Below are positions 1 to 8,614 of a stretch of 64,000 bases of DNA, in pieces. Below the pieces are notes generated by a model, which had not been told where the DNA came from, made no database searches, and was given only the letters and a program-made list of their open reading frames with translations. Every line of letters begins with the position of its first letter. Within the stretch, counting starts at the first letter, position 1. The stretch covers positions 1-64,000 of the forward strand of contig JAHQWE010000001.1 of assembly GCA_019633985.1 (NCBI GenBank), written 5' to 3'. The translations under genes and the position numbers were made by a program. This DNA is from Acidiferrobacterales bacterium. Its GTDB lineage: Bacteria; Pseudomonadota; Gammaproteobacteria; Arenicellales; Poriferihabitantaceae.

Positions 1-993
1 AGTGATGGCACGCCGGACTTCCAGGATACGGATGCGGACAACGACGGTATTCCGGATAGCACTGAAGGTGATAGTACGGGTGGTCCGGATACGGACAGTG
101 ACGGCACGCCGGACTTCCGTGAGACCGATAGCGACAATGACGGCATTCCAGACAGTACCGAAGGAGATTCCTCTGGTGGTCCAGATAGTGATAGTGATGG
201 TACGCCGGACTTTCAGGATACGGATGCAGACAATGACGGTATTCCAGACTCCACTGAAGGCGATAGCACCGGTGGTCCGGATAGCGATAGTGATGGCACC
301 CCCGACTTCCAGGATACGGATGCCGATAATGACGGTATTCCAGACTCCACTGAAAGTGATTCAACGGGAGGCCCTGATACCGATAGCGATGGCACACCTG
401 ATTATCAGGACACCGACACCGATAATGATGGAATACCAGATTCCGTAGAGGGAGATAGCACGGGTGGACCTGATACGGACAGTGATGGCACACCAGATTT
501 CCGTGAGACAGATAGTGACAACGACGGTATCCCGGACAGCACGGAGGGCGATAGCACAGGTGGCCCTGATACCGACAGTGATGGAACCCCTGACTTCCAA
601 GATACGGATGCGGATAACGATGGTATTCCAGACAGTCAAGAAGGTGACAGCACTGGAGGTCCAGATACCGATAGTGATGGCACACCAGATTTCCAAGATA
701 CAGACACGGATAACGACGGCATTCCAGATTCCACTGAAGGTGATAGCACCGGTGGCCCGGATACAGACAGTGATGGGACACCTGATTATCAGGACACTGA
801 CACAGATAATGATGGCATTCCGGATAGCACAGAGGGAGACAGCTCTGGAGGTCCGGATACCGATAGTGACGGCACGCCAGATTTCCGTGATACCGATACA
901 GATAATGATGGTTTGCCAGATTCTGACGAAGGTGATTCAACAGGTGGTCCAGATACAGACAGTGATGGCACACCAGATTTCAGAGATACTGTA
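1..993 (+). repeat. Tandem 96-bp repeats encoding TSP3-like calcium loops
   Basis: Copies begin with AG(T/C)GA(T/C)GG at 1, 97, 193, 289, 385, 481, 577, 673, 769 and 865, so the period is exactly 96 bp (32 codons). An eleventh partial copy starts at 961 and decays after about 35 bp. Most differences between copies are synonymous or fall at a few variable residues: Q/R after PDF or PDY, then A/S/T in DTD-x-DNDG, and T/V/Q/D before EG. Confidence 0.95.
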
Positions 994-2508
994 GAAGATC
1001 GACTTGACTTCGATTCCGATGGCATCGTAGATCAACTTGATATAGACGATGACAATGACGGTATTCTGGATGTGATCGAAGGTAGTGGTGATACTGACGG
1101 CGATGGTCTTATTGATTCAATGGACATCGATGCAGATGGTGATGGTGTTGTCGACAATGTTGAAGCACAAAGCACCTTGGGTTACGACCCAACGACGGGA
1201 ACCACTGGGCCAAACGGGGCAGGATTTGTCGATGCAGACAGTGATGGCTTGGACGACGCTTATGACGCTGATCCAATGTCTTCAGACCCAATAGCTTCAG
1301 CAGGACTGACTCCTGTGGATACGGATAGTGATGGTCAACCTGATTACGTTGATACCGACGCTGATGCAGACGGAATACCTGACAGTGTTGAGAGCGGAGC
1401 CTTAGAGCCAGGGGCGGGGTTTGGTGACAGCGACAGTGATGGTCTTGCGGATCTTTACGATACTCAGGACAACGTGACGTCACAGATATTTGATCCATCT
1501 AACGGCATTACTGACCCACTTACCGCGCTAATCGATACTGATAATGATGCGATGAACCCTGGTGGTGATCTGGATTTCCGTGAAACCGATTCTGACAACG
1601 ACGGCATACCTGACAGTATTGAAGGGGACAGCACAGGTGGTCCTGATACGGATAGCGATGGTACTCCGGACTATAGAGACACTGATACTGACAACGACGG
1701 ATTGCCTGACAGTGATGAAGGAGACAGCACGGGAGGCCCAGATAGCGATAGTGATGGTACTCCAGACTTCCGTGATACGGTTGAAGATGTTCCATCAGAG
1801 CCGGAAGATCCACCAGTTGTGCCACAACCGACGCCTTCTTCCGCGCCACCAGCGCCGGCCCCACAGCCAGAGCCCGCGGCACTGAACTTCGCTGATATCG
1901 CATTTTTGGTATCGCTTGGACAAGATCCGGAAACGGAATTTGTCCCATATGATCCTGAGTTTGGTATGAGCTATCTTGATCGATATATTCGTTTCAATGA
2001 TTGTGAAGACGACATCCCACCTAACGAATTGGATGTGACAGAATTTATTCATCTCACGGTAAATGATCAATGGCATGTTATTGACTATGGGTATGGAAAC
2101 TCTCCGGAATCGCTGATCATAAAATACCTCGCGACACTCGATCCCATCTGGGATGCCGCGACTGACAGAAATATCTTTGCATGCACAATTGATCAGCTAA
2201 CACCGATGGTTTACAGCGGTCCGTATTCCATCTTCCTAGACGAATTCAACGTGTTTAAAAACACCGCCTGGAGTTTCGACGATGATTCCGGTTTTGGTGT
2301 GCAAGACGTTACCGAAGAACAGGTAGATGGATTGGTTTCTGAGGTAACAGTCGTAACGGGAGATTCGTTGTGGCACATTGCATCTCATGCCGAAGTCTAT
2401 AATGATGCAACTAAATGGCCTCTAATCTATGAAGCCAATAAAAACATAATAGACAATGCTGACCTTATATATCCAGGGCAGGTATTAAAGATTCCACGTG
2501 GTGAGTGA
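1..2508 (+). CDS. Giant calcium-binding repeat protein with C-terminal LysM (5' end outside window)
   Basis: Frame 1 is open from the first base to the TGA at 2506-2508, so only the last 835 residues are visible and the start lies upstream. The first 320 residues are ten in-register 32-residue repeats rich in DxDxDG loops (for example DTDADNDGIPD), which is the thrombospondin type 3 (calcium-binding) pattern. More degenerate copies follow, then two clean copies near residues 530-595. A Pro/Glu linker (about residues 600-625) leads to an unrecognised globular region. The last 50 residues form a LysM motif (VVTGDSLWHIA ... YPGQVLKIP), known in other proteins to bind peptidoglycan. The protein is probably an exported, calcium-stiffened surface protein or adhesin, with LysM holding its C-terminus at the wall. 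The TolC/HlyD genes directly downstream fit export. Function as an adhesin is inferred. Confidence 0.85.
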   Translation, partial: SDGTPDFQDTDADNDGIPDSTEGDSTGGPDTDSDGTPDFRETDSDNDGIPDSTEGDSSGGPDSDSDGTPDFQDTDADNDGIPDSTEGDSTGGPDSDSDGTPDFQDTDADNDGIPDSTESDSTGGPDTDSDGTPDYQDTDTDNDGIPDSVEGDSTGGPDTDSDGTPDFRETDSDNDGIPDSTEGDSTGGPDTDSDGTPDFQDTDADNDGIPDSQEGDSTGGPDTDSDGTPDFQDTDTDNDGIPDSTEGDSTGGPDTDSDGTPDYQDTDTDNDGIPDSTEGDSSGGPDTDSDGTPDFRDTDTDNDGLPDSDEGDSTGGPDTDSDGTPDFRDTVEDRLDFDSDGIVDQLDIDDDNDGILDVIEGSGDTDGDGLIDSMDIDADGDGVVDNVEAQSTLGYDPTTGTTGPNGAGFVDADSDGLDDAYDADPMSSDPIASAGLTPVDTDSDGQPDYVDTDADADGIPDSVESGALEPGAGFGDSDSDGLADLYDTQDNVTSQIFDPSNGITDPLTALIDTDNDAMNPGGDLDFRETDSDNDGIPDSIEGDSTGGPDTDSDGTPDYRDTDTDNDGLPDSDEGDSTGGPDSDSDGTPDFRDTVEDVPSEPEDPPVVPQPTPSSAPPAPAPQPEPAALNFADIAFLVSLGQDPETEFVPYDPEFGMSYLDRYIRFNDCEDDIPPNELDVTEFIHLTVNDQWHVIDYGYGNSPESLIIKYLATLDPIWDAATDRNIFACTIDQLTPMVYSGPYSIFLDEFNVFKNTAWSFDDDSGFGVQDVTEEQVDGLVSEVTVVTGDSLWHIASHAEVYNDATKWPLIYEANKNIIDNADLIYPGQVLKIPRGE
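1576..1788 (+). repeat. Second block of the 96-bp repeat
   Basis: Two further copies start at 1654 and 1750, again 96 bp apart and in the same frame, preceded by a matching half-copy. The final segment, ending in the residues DFRDTVED, repeats the end of the first block almost exactly, with 789 bp between equivalent positions (961 and 1750). Confidence 0.9.
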
Positions 2509-2578
2509 CACACGAACAACTTATAATTTAACTATGGCTACAATGCATTTAAAAACTACCCATATGAGGCGTATCAAA

Positions 2579-4084
2579 ATGGCAGAGCAACAAAATGCTA
2601 TCGGTAAAGGAAGGCAGTTACTAGTTAGTCTTGGACTAGCTTCTTCCATATTTGTTACCGGTTGCGCAATTAACCCCAAAGTTGTTACAGACGATGATGT
2701 TTTGGGTCGTATTGCGGAAGACAAAAGCAACTTGTTCGCTGGGCAAGAGCCGATATCTGGACCGATAGGCATGGGAGAGGCGCTTGTTCGCGCTATTCAA
2801 TATAACTTGGACAGTCGGGTAAAGAGAATGGAATTGGCTGTTGCCTCTCGAGACTTGGATTTCAGTGAGTTTGGTATGCTGCCCGATTTGGTAGCTAGTG
2901 CTGGTTATAACAAGCGATCGAATGATCCTGGTGCCCGTAGCATCAATACTGAGACCGGTGAGGAAAGTCTGCCACCTTCGCGTTCTCAGGAGAGAGTCAG
3001 GGAAACTCGTGATCTTGAGTTTATGTGGAATATTCTTGATTTCGGAATTAGTTATCACACTGCTCACCAGAAAGCACATGAAGTTTCAATCGCCAAACAA
3101 AGACAAAGAAAGACGATCCAGAATATTGCGCAAGACGTAGTTGATGCATTTTGGAAGGCCTGGGTAGCGCAAGAGATGGAAGCTGACATGGAGCAGCTTC
3201 TGACGACTACCGAAGACGCCATTGCGCAATCGGCAACATTGGTGTCTCAACAGTCACAAAGTAAGAAAGAAGCACTGCGGTATCAAACTAGTCTTTTGAG
3301 TATCCGAAACTCTTTGTATGAAATGCAAGAGCGAATGGGGTTGGCCAAGATTCGACTGGCGGCGTTGATTAATATTGCTCCTGATTCACAATACACACTG
3401 AAAAACCCCAGTGCAAATTTAGAACCTGGTCAGATAACCCGTGATTTCGCTTCGTTAGCTGACAACGCTTTAACCATGCGACCTGAATTACGTGAGGAAG
3501 ATTATCGAAAGCGAATTTCTCAGCGTGAAATCAAAAAGTCGATATTGCGATTGTTTCCTTCTATTCGTATTGGAACAGGCTATCACGCAGATGAAAACGA
3601 ATTTCTTATCAATGACGACTGGACCGATGTATCGTACGATATTTCATGGAACATTCTCGGCCTGTTTGGCATAAACGCCGAGCGCAAGTTTCGTGAAGCC
3701 CAAGTCGATCTTGCGGATGCACGACGGCTGGCTCTATCGATGGCGGTAATGACACAGGTTAAACTGTCGATGGAGCGTTACAAGCTCGCGCTGTTGCGCT
3801 ACCAATCTTCTCAGCAACTGACAGAGGCGACAACCGATTATGCAGCAGTAATAGATGGAGCTGGTAACGAAAGTGAACTTGACAAAATCAAGGCACGAAG
3901 TGATGCGCTTGTGTCTCAGCTGCGAACCAATTTCTCGTATGCTGAGGCACAATCCTCATTTGCACGTGTTGTCAACTCTATTGGAATTGACCTTGTGCCT
4001 GATTCTTTTCAGGCGGCAGATGCAGCGGGTCGAGGAATTGAAATGGAAAAACATTGGTCAGGCATAAAAGACAGTATGATGTGA
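2579..4084 (+). CDS. TolC-family outer membrane efflux lipoprotein
   Basis: A protein of 501 residues with a lipoprotein signal peptide (lipobox VTGC, Cys29 from the chosen start), followed by the long helical segments and duplicated architecture of outer membrane factors. TolC-like proteins form trimeric channels across the outer membrane and periplasm. An upstream in-frame GTG at 2498 would overlap the adhesin gene, but the ATG at 2579 has a GAGG at good spacing and puts the lipobox close to the N-terminus. It sits between the giant repeat protein and two HlyD-type adaptors, so it is probably the outer membrane exit channel for that protein. It could instead serve an efflux pump. Family assignment is firm; substrate is inferred. 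Confidence 0.85.
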   Translation: MAEQQNAIGKGRQLLVSLGLASSIFVTGCAINPKVVTDDDVLGRIAEDKSNLFAGQEPISGPIGMGEALVRAIQYNLDSRVKRMELAVASRDLDFSEFGMLPDLVASAGYNKRSNDPGARSINTETGEESLPPSRSQERVRETRDLEFMWNILDFGISYHTAHQKAHEVSIAKQRQRKTIQNIAQDVVDAFWKAWVAQEMEADMEQLLTTTEDAIAQSATLVSQQSQSKKEALRYQTSLLSIRNSLYEMQERMGLAKIRLAALINIAPDSQYTLKNPSANLEPGQITRDFASLADNALTMRPELREEDYRKRISQREIKKSILRLFPSIRIGTGYHADENEFLINDDWTDVSYDISWNILGLFGINAERKFREAQVDLADARRLALSMAVMTQVKLSMERYKLALLRYQSSQQLTEATTDYAAVIDGAGNESELDKIKARSDALVSQLRTNFSYAEAQSSFARVVNSIGIDLVPDSFQAADAAGRGIEMEKHWSGIKDSMM

Positions 4085-4103
4085 TCATCTGAGTTGACTG
4101 AGA

Positions 4104-4134
4104 AACCCGGCCGATGCCGGGTTTTTTGTTTTTG
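4104..4134 (+). terminator. Rho-independent terminator after the TolC-like gene
   Basis: The stem AACCCGGC / GCCGGGTT with loop CGAT is followed by TTTTTTGTTTTT. It separates the adhesin/TolC genes from the adaptor pair, so the adaptors probably have their own promoter in 4135-4290 or depend on read-through. Confidence 0.85.
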
Positions 4135-4294
4135 GAAGTCGGATTTCATCGTAGGTTCAATGTTTTGGCAATAGAATGTCCTATAATCCGAACTAGTCGA
4201 AATACTGACCCTTAAATCTCGAACCTGTTCTCATTGAACCCAAAGATGAGGCGGACTATTCTTTATCGGAGATGATGGGTAACGGGAGCAATTG

Positions 4295-5155
4295 ATGCAC
4301 AAAACTACATTTATCAAGCGCTGGATATTCTCTGGTGTTGTGGTGTTGTCTTTTCAAGGGATCGCATACGCGCAATCGACATTGGACAAACAGATCGAAG
4401 AACTGGGTTTGAATATCCAGCAGCCCGAAATTTCGGTAGAGGGTGGAGCTACAAAGTTGTCTACTGAAAGTAGTGGATCTGCGGCTGTGAATTCCGTCAG
4501 CAACGAAATAAGAGTACTGTTGAAACCACAAAGGACGACGTTGTTATCCGCTGAGGCGACAGGCCAAATAAAGTCATTCCCTAACGATATTGGCGATCGA
4601 TTCAAGAAGGGCGCTGCCCTTGTCAAAATAGGCTGCAGTGATACTTACTCAGAAATAGCCATTGCGAAGTCTCGGGTAGCGCAAAGTCGACTTGAATATG
4701 AATCGAATAAAAGCTTGCTGGCACAAGGTGGTGTGAGTAAATTTGATCTAGATATTTCTGGCGCGGGTGTTGAAGAAAGAGAAGCTATATTAAAAAAGTA
4801 CCAAGGATTGGCATCGGGTTGTGTTTTAACTGCTCCCTACAGCGGAAAAGTGGTAGCGACACTGGCGAGCCGATATGAATACGTCAACAAAGGAACGCCT
4901 GTAGTCGAAATAATCGAGGATTCCGTTCTTGATATGCAGCTGTACGTGCCTTCTACCTGGGTCACCAAACTAAGCACTAAAACCGAGTTCACGGTATATA
5001 TCGATGAGGTGAAAAAATCTTATCCAGCGAGAGTAATACGCGTCAATCCAAGGGTTGACGCTGGAAGTAAAACTGTCGAAATTATCGCCCAACTCACCGA
5101 ACAGCATAAAGAGTTGCGTGCCGGAATGAGTGGGAGCGCGAAGTTTAACTTCTAA
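4295..5155 (+). CDS. HlyD/RND-type periplasmic adaptor protein
   Basis: A 286-residue exported protein. The signal peptide is cleavable (hydrophobic core GVVVLSF, site after AYA at residue 26). A lipoyl-like half motif near residues 80-110 (TGQIKSFPNDIGDRFKKGAALVKI) and its partner (TAPYSGKVVATLASRYEYV) flank a short coiled coil rich in Ala, Glu and Lys, and beta-barrel sequence follows. Such adaptors bridge an inner membrane transporter and a TolC channel. The ATG at 4295 is preceded by GGGAG at proper spacing; a TTG codon lies directly before it. The next gene starts 6 nt after its stop, so the two adaptors are almost certainly co-transcribed. Confidence 0.85.
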   Translation: MHKTTFIKRWIFSGVVVLSFQGIAYAQSTLDKQIEELGLNIQQPEISVEGGATKLSTESSGSAAVNSVSNEIRVLLKPQRTTLLSAEATGQIKSFPNDIGDRFKKGAALVKIGCSDTYSEIAIAKSRVAQSRLEYESNKSLLAQGGVSKFDLDISGAGVEEREAILKKYQGLASGCVLTAPYSGKVVATLASRYEYVNKGTPVVEIIEDSVLDMQLYVPSTWVTKLSTKTEFTVYIDEVKKSYPARVIRVNPRVDAGSKTVEIIAQLTEQHKELRAGMSGSAKFNF

Positions 5156-5161
5156 AATAAA

Positions 5162-6574
5162 ATGGAAGGGGCTGCAACAAAAACGCCAAAGCTGGTTGAG
5201 CAAGTCCAACCGCAACCGAAGGAGGATAAATCGGTTGCCGGACTGCTATCCAAGATCATTATTCTTGAAGGTGACATCCGAAAAGTCACGACGATTAATG
5301 AGTTTGCGGTACTTGCGGTCAATGAGACTCATAAAGTAGTGCCGTACTTCCAATGCTTTATGTGGCGAAGGAGTAAGTTTGGCCGACTTTCTATTCAGGC
5401 AGTATCTGGTGCCTCTCAAGTAGATAGTGACTCTCCCTCCGTTCGATCAATTGTAAAGATCGTCAAATTTTTGGCTGAAAAGTTCAAGGATAAAAGTCTC
5501 ACTCCATTTGATGCATCTGTTGACAATGTGCCATTCTATGACGAATGGGTCGAAATGTTGCCGCCAAATACATTGTGGTGTGAATTCACAGATGCGAAAA
5601 CTGTAAGAAAGCTCTCAGCAGGGCTGTTGTTTTTTCGTGAAGAACCATTTACCAATAGTGACCTTGCTGCTGTCACGCCTCTCTTAGATGCGTATCGGTA
5701 TACCTGGTATCGTCTCGAAAAAGTCAGAAAAGAAAACAGAAGCTTGCTCGGAGGGTTCACGAGGAGCCGATTTTTTAAGTATCTGATTTTGGGAAGTCTA
5801 ATAGCAGTGATGTTTTTGCCTGTCCGTGAATCAGTATTGGCGCCTGCGACTGTTGTTCCGAGAAAGCCGGTCATTGTGGGTTCACCTATCGGAGGCGTTG
5901 TAGATAGGTTTCATGTTGAACCCAATCAACTGGTGAAAGAGGGCGATTTACTCATCTCAATTGACGATCGGGAAATTCGAAACGAAGTAGCGATCGCGGC
6001 ACAGGAATTGGAGACGGCCAAAGCGGAGTATTTACGCGCGGCTCAAAAGTCGTTTTCAGACGCAGACAGCAAGTCTGAGATCGAGTTGCAAAAAACGAGG
6101 GTAGCGCAACGAGCCTTACAAAAAGATTTTGCAGAAGCCCGTTTAAGTCAAACCAGAGTTTACGCGGGTCGAGATGGTGTCGCTGTGTTTACCGATGAAA
6201 ACGACTGGTTGGGTCGACCTGTGTCTGTTGGAGAAAGGATGATGACACTAGCGGACCCAGAAGAGAAGCAACTAGATATTTTTATGCCAATAGATGACGC
6301 CCTCTATCTGGATCCTGGGGCAGAGGTACGGTTGTTTTTGAACGCGGACCCAACTCGTCCTCTAAAAGGTAGATTGACCCAAACAAGCTATGAACCAACT
6401 GACAATGGAGGGTCTTTGTCATACAACCTCAAAGCGCAAATTGAGGATGAATCTGACTTTAGTCGATTGGGATGGCAGGGTACAGTGAAAGTTTATAGTA
6501 ATGATCGAGTCTCTTTGTTTTACTATTTATTTCGAAAACCAATCTCATCTACGAGACAGCTGTTTGGATTCTAA
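5162..6574 (+). CDS. HlyD-family adaptor with large cytoplasmic N-terminal domain
   Basis: A protein of 470 residues with unusual order. Residues 1-200 are soluble and look like a GAF-type sensory fold (weak call). One membrane span lies near 206-221 (KYLILGSLIAVMFLPV), followed by a HlyD-type periplasmic part. The lipoyl half motifs are PIGGVVDRFHVEPNQLVKEG (about 241-260) and RVYAGRDGVAVF, separated by a coiled coil of Ala/Glu/Lys/Gln heptads. The C-terminus is basic and aromatic. The protein probably links a cytoplasmic or membrane component to the periplasmic adaptor and TolC. No ABC ATPase or RND pump gene is near it in this window, so the energising partner is unknown. No clear ribosome binding site is visible, consistent with coupling to the gene 6 nt upstream. 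Confidence 0.75.
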   Translation: MEGAATKTPKLVEQVQPQPKEDKSVAGLLSKIIILEGDIRKVTTINEFAVLAVNETHKVVPYFQCFMWRRSKFGRLSIQAVSGASQVDSDSPSVRSIVKIVKFLAEKFKDKSLTPFDASVDNVPFYDEWVEMLPPNTLWCEFTDAKTVRKLSAGLLFFREEPFTNSDLAAVTPLLDAYRYTWYRLEKVRKENRSLLGGFTRSRFFKYLILGSLIAVMFLPVRESVLAPATVVPRKPVIVGSPIGGVVDRFHVEPNQLVKEGDLLISIDDREIRNEVAIAAQELETAKAEYLRAAQKSFSDADSKSEIELQKTRVAQRALQKDFAEARLSQTRVYAGRDGVAVFTDENDWLGRPVSVGERMMTLADPEEKQLDIFMPIDDALYLDPGAEVRLFLNADPTRPLKGRLTQTSYEPTDNGGSLSYNLKAQIEDESDFSRLGWQGTVKVYSNDRVSLFYYLFRKPISSTRQLFGF

Positions 6575-6649
6575 TGGATGGCCGCCGTTGTGAAAAACCG
6601 GCTGTGGTTGGTTCAATTATGTATCGTATGAATTCAGTATTTCATTGTG

Positions 6650-7261
6650 TTACCGGAAGGGTGGACCTGATACCCAGACGACAATAGATCGCCGCATTCC
6701 CTGTGAAACTGGTTTTACACGATGTAAGAGGTAACTGGGAAAGACATACGCTGCACCGGCTATCTTTTCCGCTGTTTGCGGTAACCTGCGGGACATGAAC
6801 TGCAATTCTCCGCCCTGATAATCCGTAGGAGGTGAGATTTGTATGGTGATCGAAAGCTTGCGCAGGGAGGTTCGTCCAGCACCTACATCAGTATGCCAAT
6901 CATAGTGACCTTCTTCCTCAGCATGGTATTCAGTCAATTGAATAGGTTCCGCCATTCCAAACAGGTCGAAATTCCATAACGTACTATTTGCCTCATTAAC
7001 CAGTTCTCCCATTCTTTGGTACAACCAACGATACGCGTCCTGTTTGGGAATCCAGCCAACGCGACTGGTACGGTAACTATTGTTAGCCACATTTTTCTTC
7101 CCTTGCTCGCTTCTTGTGGCGCCGGCCTCCATTTCCAGTTTGTCGAAATAGCTTTCAATTGTCGTCAGCTCTTCTGGTGTCAGAAAATTCTGTTTTTCAT
7201 AAAAGTCTTTTAGTCCCGGCTTGCCCGGGTAGTTGATAAAATCGCTGAAAACTTTGTTCAT
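6650..7261 (-). CDS. 2-oxoglutarate/Fe(II)-dependent oxygenase (prolyl 4-hydroxylase-like)
   Basis: A 203-residue single-domain protein. The iron-binding facial triad is visible as HxD at His123 and Asp125 (YDWHTDVG) with the distal His180 (LLHRVKPV), and Arg190/191 is placed to bind 2-oxoglutarate. The motif GGELQF is typical of the double-stranded beta-helix core. Such enzymes hydroxylate peptides or small molecules; nothing here tells which. It is divergent from the S41 protease with only 17 nt between the chosen starts. Family assignment is secure, substrate unknown. Confidence 0.85.
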   Translation of the reverse strand: MNKVFSDFINYPGKPGLKDFYEKQNFLTPEELTTIESYFDKLEMEAGATRSEQGKKNVANNSYRTSRVGWIPKQDAYRWLYQRMGELVNEANSTLWNFDLFGMAEPIQLTEYHAEEEGHYDWHTDVGAGRTSLRKLSITIQISPPTDYQGGELQFMSRRLPQTAEKIAGAAYVFPSYLLHRVKPVSQGMRRSIVVWVSGPPFR

Positions 7262-7278
7262 GAATTAAGACTGAATAG

Positions 7279-8550
7279 TTGCAAGGCCAGATAAATAGTA
7301 TATCTGAAACTCTAACCGATAGACGACGACCAACGCGGAAATGCCACTTGAAAGAAAACTCCCAAAATATTTTTCTTGAATTACAAAACGCCATAGAAAT
7401 ACTGAGAGAAAATTACCTTTCGACAAATTCCGTGAATATCTCGGAAGAAGAAATGGTGCGCCAAGGGTTGGCCGCGATGATGTCTACGTTAGGGGATGCT
7501 TTTACAAACTATATTCCTCCGGATCAACTTACCAACTATCAGTCGAAGAAAGTCCAGACCGTAGTCGGTATCGGTTTGATCGTAGATTTTGACCGCGAAG
7601 GAAAGGCCAGAGTGATTGGTGCGCTGCGAGGGTCTCCTTCTGACATTGCTGATATTTCAGTTGGCTCAGAAGTTTATCGCGTGAATGGCAGAGGTATGCG
7701 TAAGGCGAATATGCGATTGTTAAATAATTGCCTCAATGGGCCAGAGGGGAGTGTGGCGGAACTGGAACTGATTGCGGATACGGGTAGTGTTCGTAAAATT
7801 CGGGTAGAACGAAAGCCAGTCACTATTGAGCATATCCGATTTCACACAATAGCAGATGATTTGTTGTTTATTCGGATCGCCTGGTTTAGTGGCACTTGCT
7901 ACCGGGAATTTATTGATCAGTTAACATCGCATGTCAATGACGGCATTAAAGGAATCGTCCTGGATCTTAGGGCAAACTCGGGCGGGTCAATCATTTCGAC
8001 ACGCAACATATTTAGCGCTCTCTGCGACCAGGAGGTGATGTACTACTGTCGTAAAGTGTCTGACGAAAATATTAAAGATCGGGTGCTAGGCGAACATAGG
8101 TTTGACCTGCCAATCGTCATCATTATTAATAGCGCGACTTTCTCTGCCGGTGAGGTGCTCGCTGGGGCATTGCAAGACTATGGTCGAGCGAAGGTTGTCG
8201 GAGTGCGCTCGGGTGGAAAGGGAAGTATGCAACAGGTGTTTCCGATTGAAGGCAAAATTGGTGGTGCAATGCGGATTACTACAGCCACAAACTGCACGCC
8301 AGATGGCCGCATTATTCAGGGAAATGGAGTCGAACCAGATTATCTTGTTGAATTAGATATGCCAGAACTGTTTGTAGATGACGGTGCTCAAAACTATCCC
8401 TCAGAAGGACGCGAATATCTTAAGAAACTGCGTGCAGAAAAACTGGCTTCGGTTCACGGGAGGGAAAAGGTCGATCAGGTTGTGGTGCTGGGAGACAAAC
8501 AGAAGCAAAAAGCTGTTGAGATTCTTAGGAGTATGATCTCGGAGAAATAG
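7279..8550 (+). CDS. S41-family C-terminal processing peptidase
   Basis: About 423 residues. A helical N-terminal segment leads into a PDZ domain (about residues 92-180) and the S41 catalytic core. The catalytic dyad is visible: Ser289 in TFSAGE and Lys314 in SGGKGS, 25 residues apart as in CtpA/Tsp proteases. The GIVLDLRANSGG motif marks the core. No signal peptide or membrane span is visible, although family members usually act in the periplasm. The start is uncertain: the frame opens with TTG at 7279, another TTG is at 7348, and the first ATG is well inside the helical domain. Either the protein is cytoplasmic or the true N-terminus differs. Confidence 0.8.
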   Translation: MQGQINSISETLTDRRRPTRKCHLKENSQNIFLELQNAIEILRENYLSTNSVNISEEEMVRQGLAAMMSTLGDAFTNYIPPDQLTNYQSKKVQTVVGIGLIVDFDREGKARVIGALRGSPSDIADISVGSEVYRVNGRGMRKANMRLLNNCLNGPEGSVAELELIADTGSVRKIRVERKPVTIEHIRFHTIADDLLFIRIAWFSGTCYREFIDQLTSHVNDGIKGIVLDLRANSGGSIISTRNIFSALCDQEVMYYCRKVSDENIKDRVLGEHRFDLPIVIIINSATFSAGEVLAGALQDYGRAKVVGVRSGGKGSMQQVFPIEGKIGGAMRITTATNCTPDGRIIQGNGVEPDYLVELDMPELFVDDGAQNYPSEGREYLKKLRAEKLASVHGREKVDQVVVLGDKQKQKAVEILRSMISEK

Positions 8551-8561
8551 ATGTTATAACC

Positions 8562-8589
8562 AAAAAGGGCTGGTGAGTTCACCAGCCCT
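8562..8589. terminator. Bidirectional terminator between convergent genes
   Basis: The perfect 11-bp inverted repeat AGGGCTGGTGA / TCACCAGCCCT (8566-8576 and 8579-8589) has AAAAA on its left. Read on the minus strand this gives a hairpin followed by UUUUU, a good terminator for the hydroxyacyl-CoA dehydrogenase gene. On the plus strand it lies just after the protease stop. Confidence 0.8.
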
Positions 8590-8614
8590 GTCTGCTATCG
8601 GTTTGGATTGTCGC

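Noticed and set aside
1-993. A CRISPR-like regularly spaced repeat.
   Set aside because: The units touch without spacers, the whole 96-bp unit is conserved and it encodes protein in one frame, so it is a coding tandem repeat.
2-994. Long open frames in frame 2 and on the minus strand across the repeats (for example 2-448, 464-994, 361-696).
   Set aside because: They are shadows of the 96-bp repeat, whose period is a multiple of three and keeps other frames open. Their composition (Met/Val/Ile/Arg-rich) is not that of a real protein, and frame 1 continues into a LysM domain.
2498-2578. GTG start at 2498 for the TolC-like gene.
   Set aside because: It overlaps the end of the upstream gene and puts 27 residues before a normal lipoprotein signal. 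The ATG at 2579 has a ribosome binding site.
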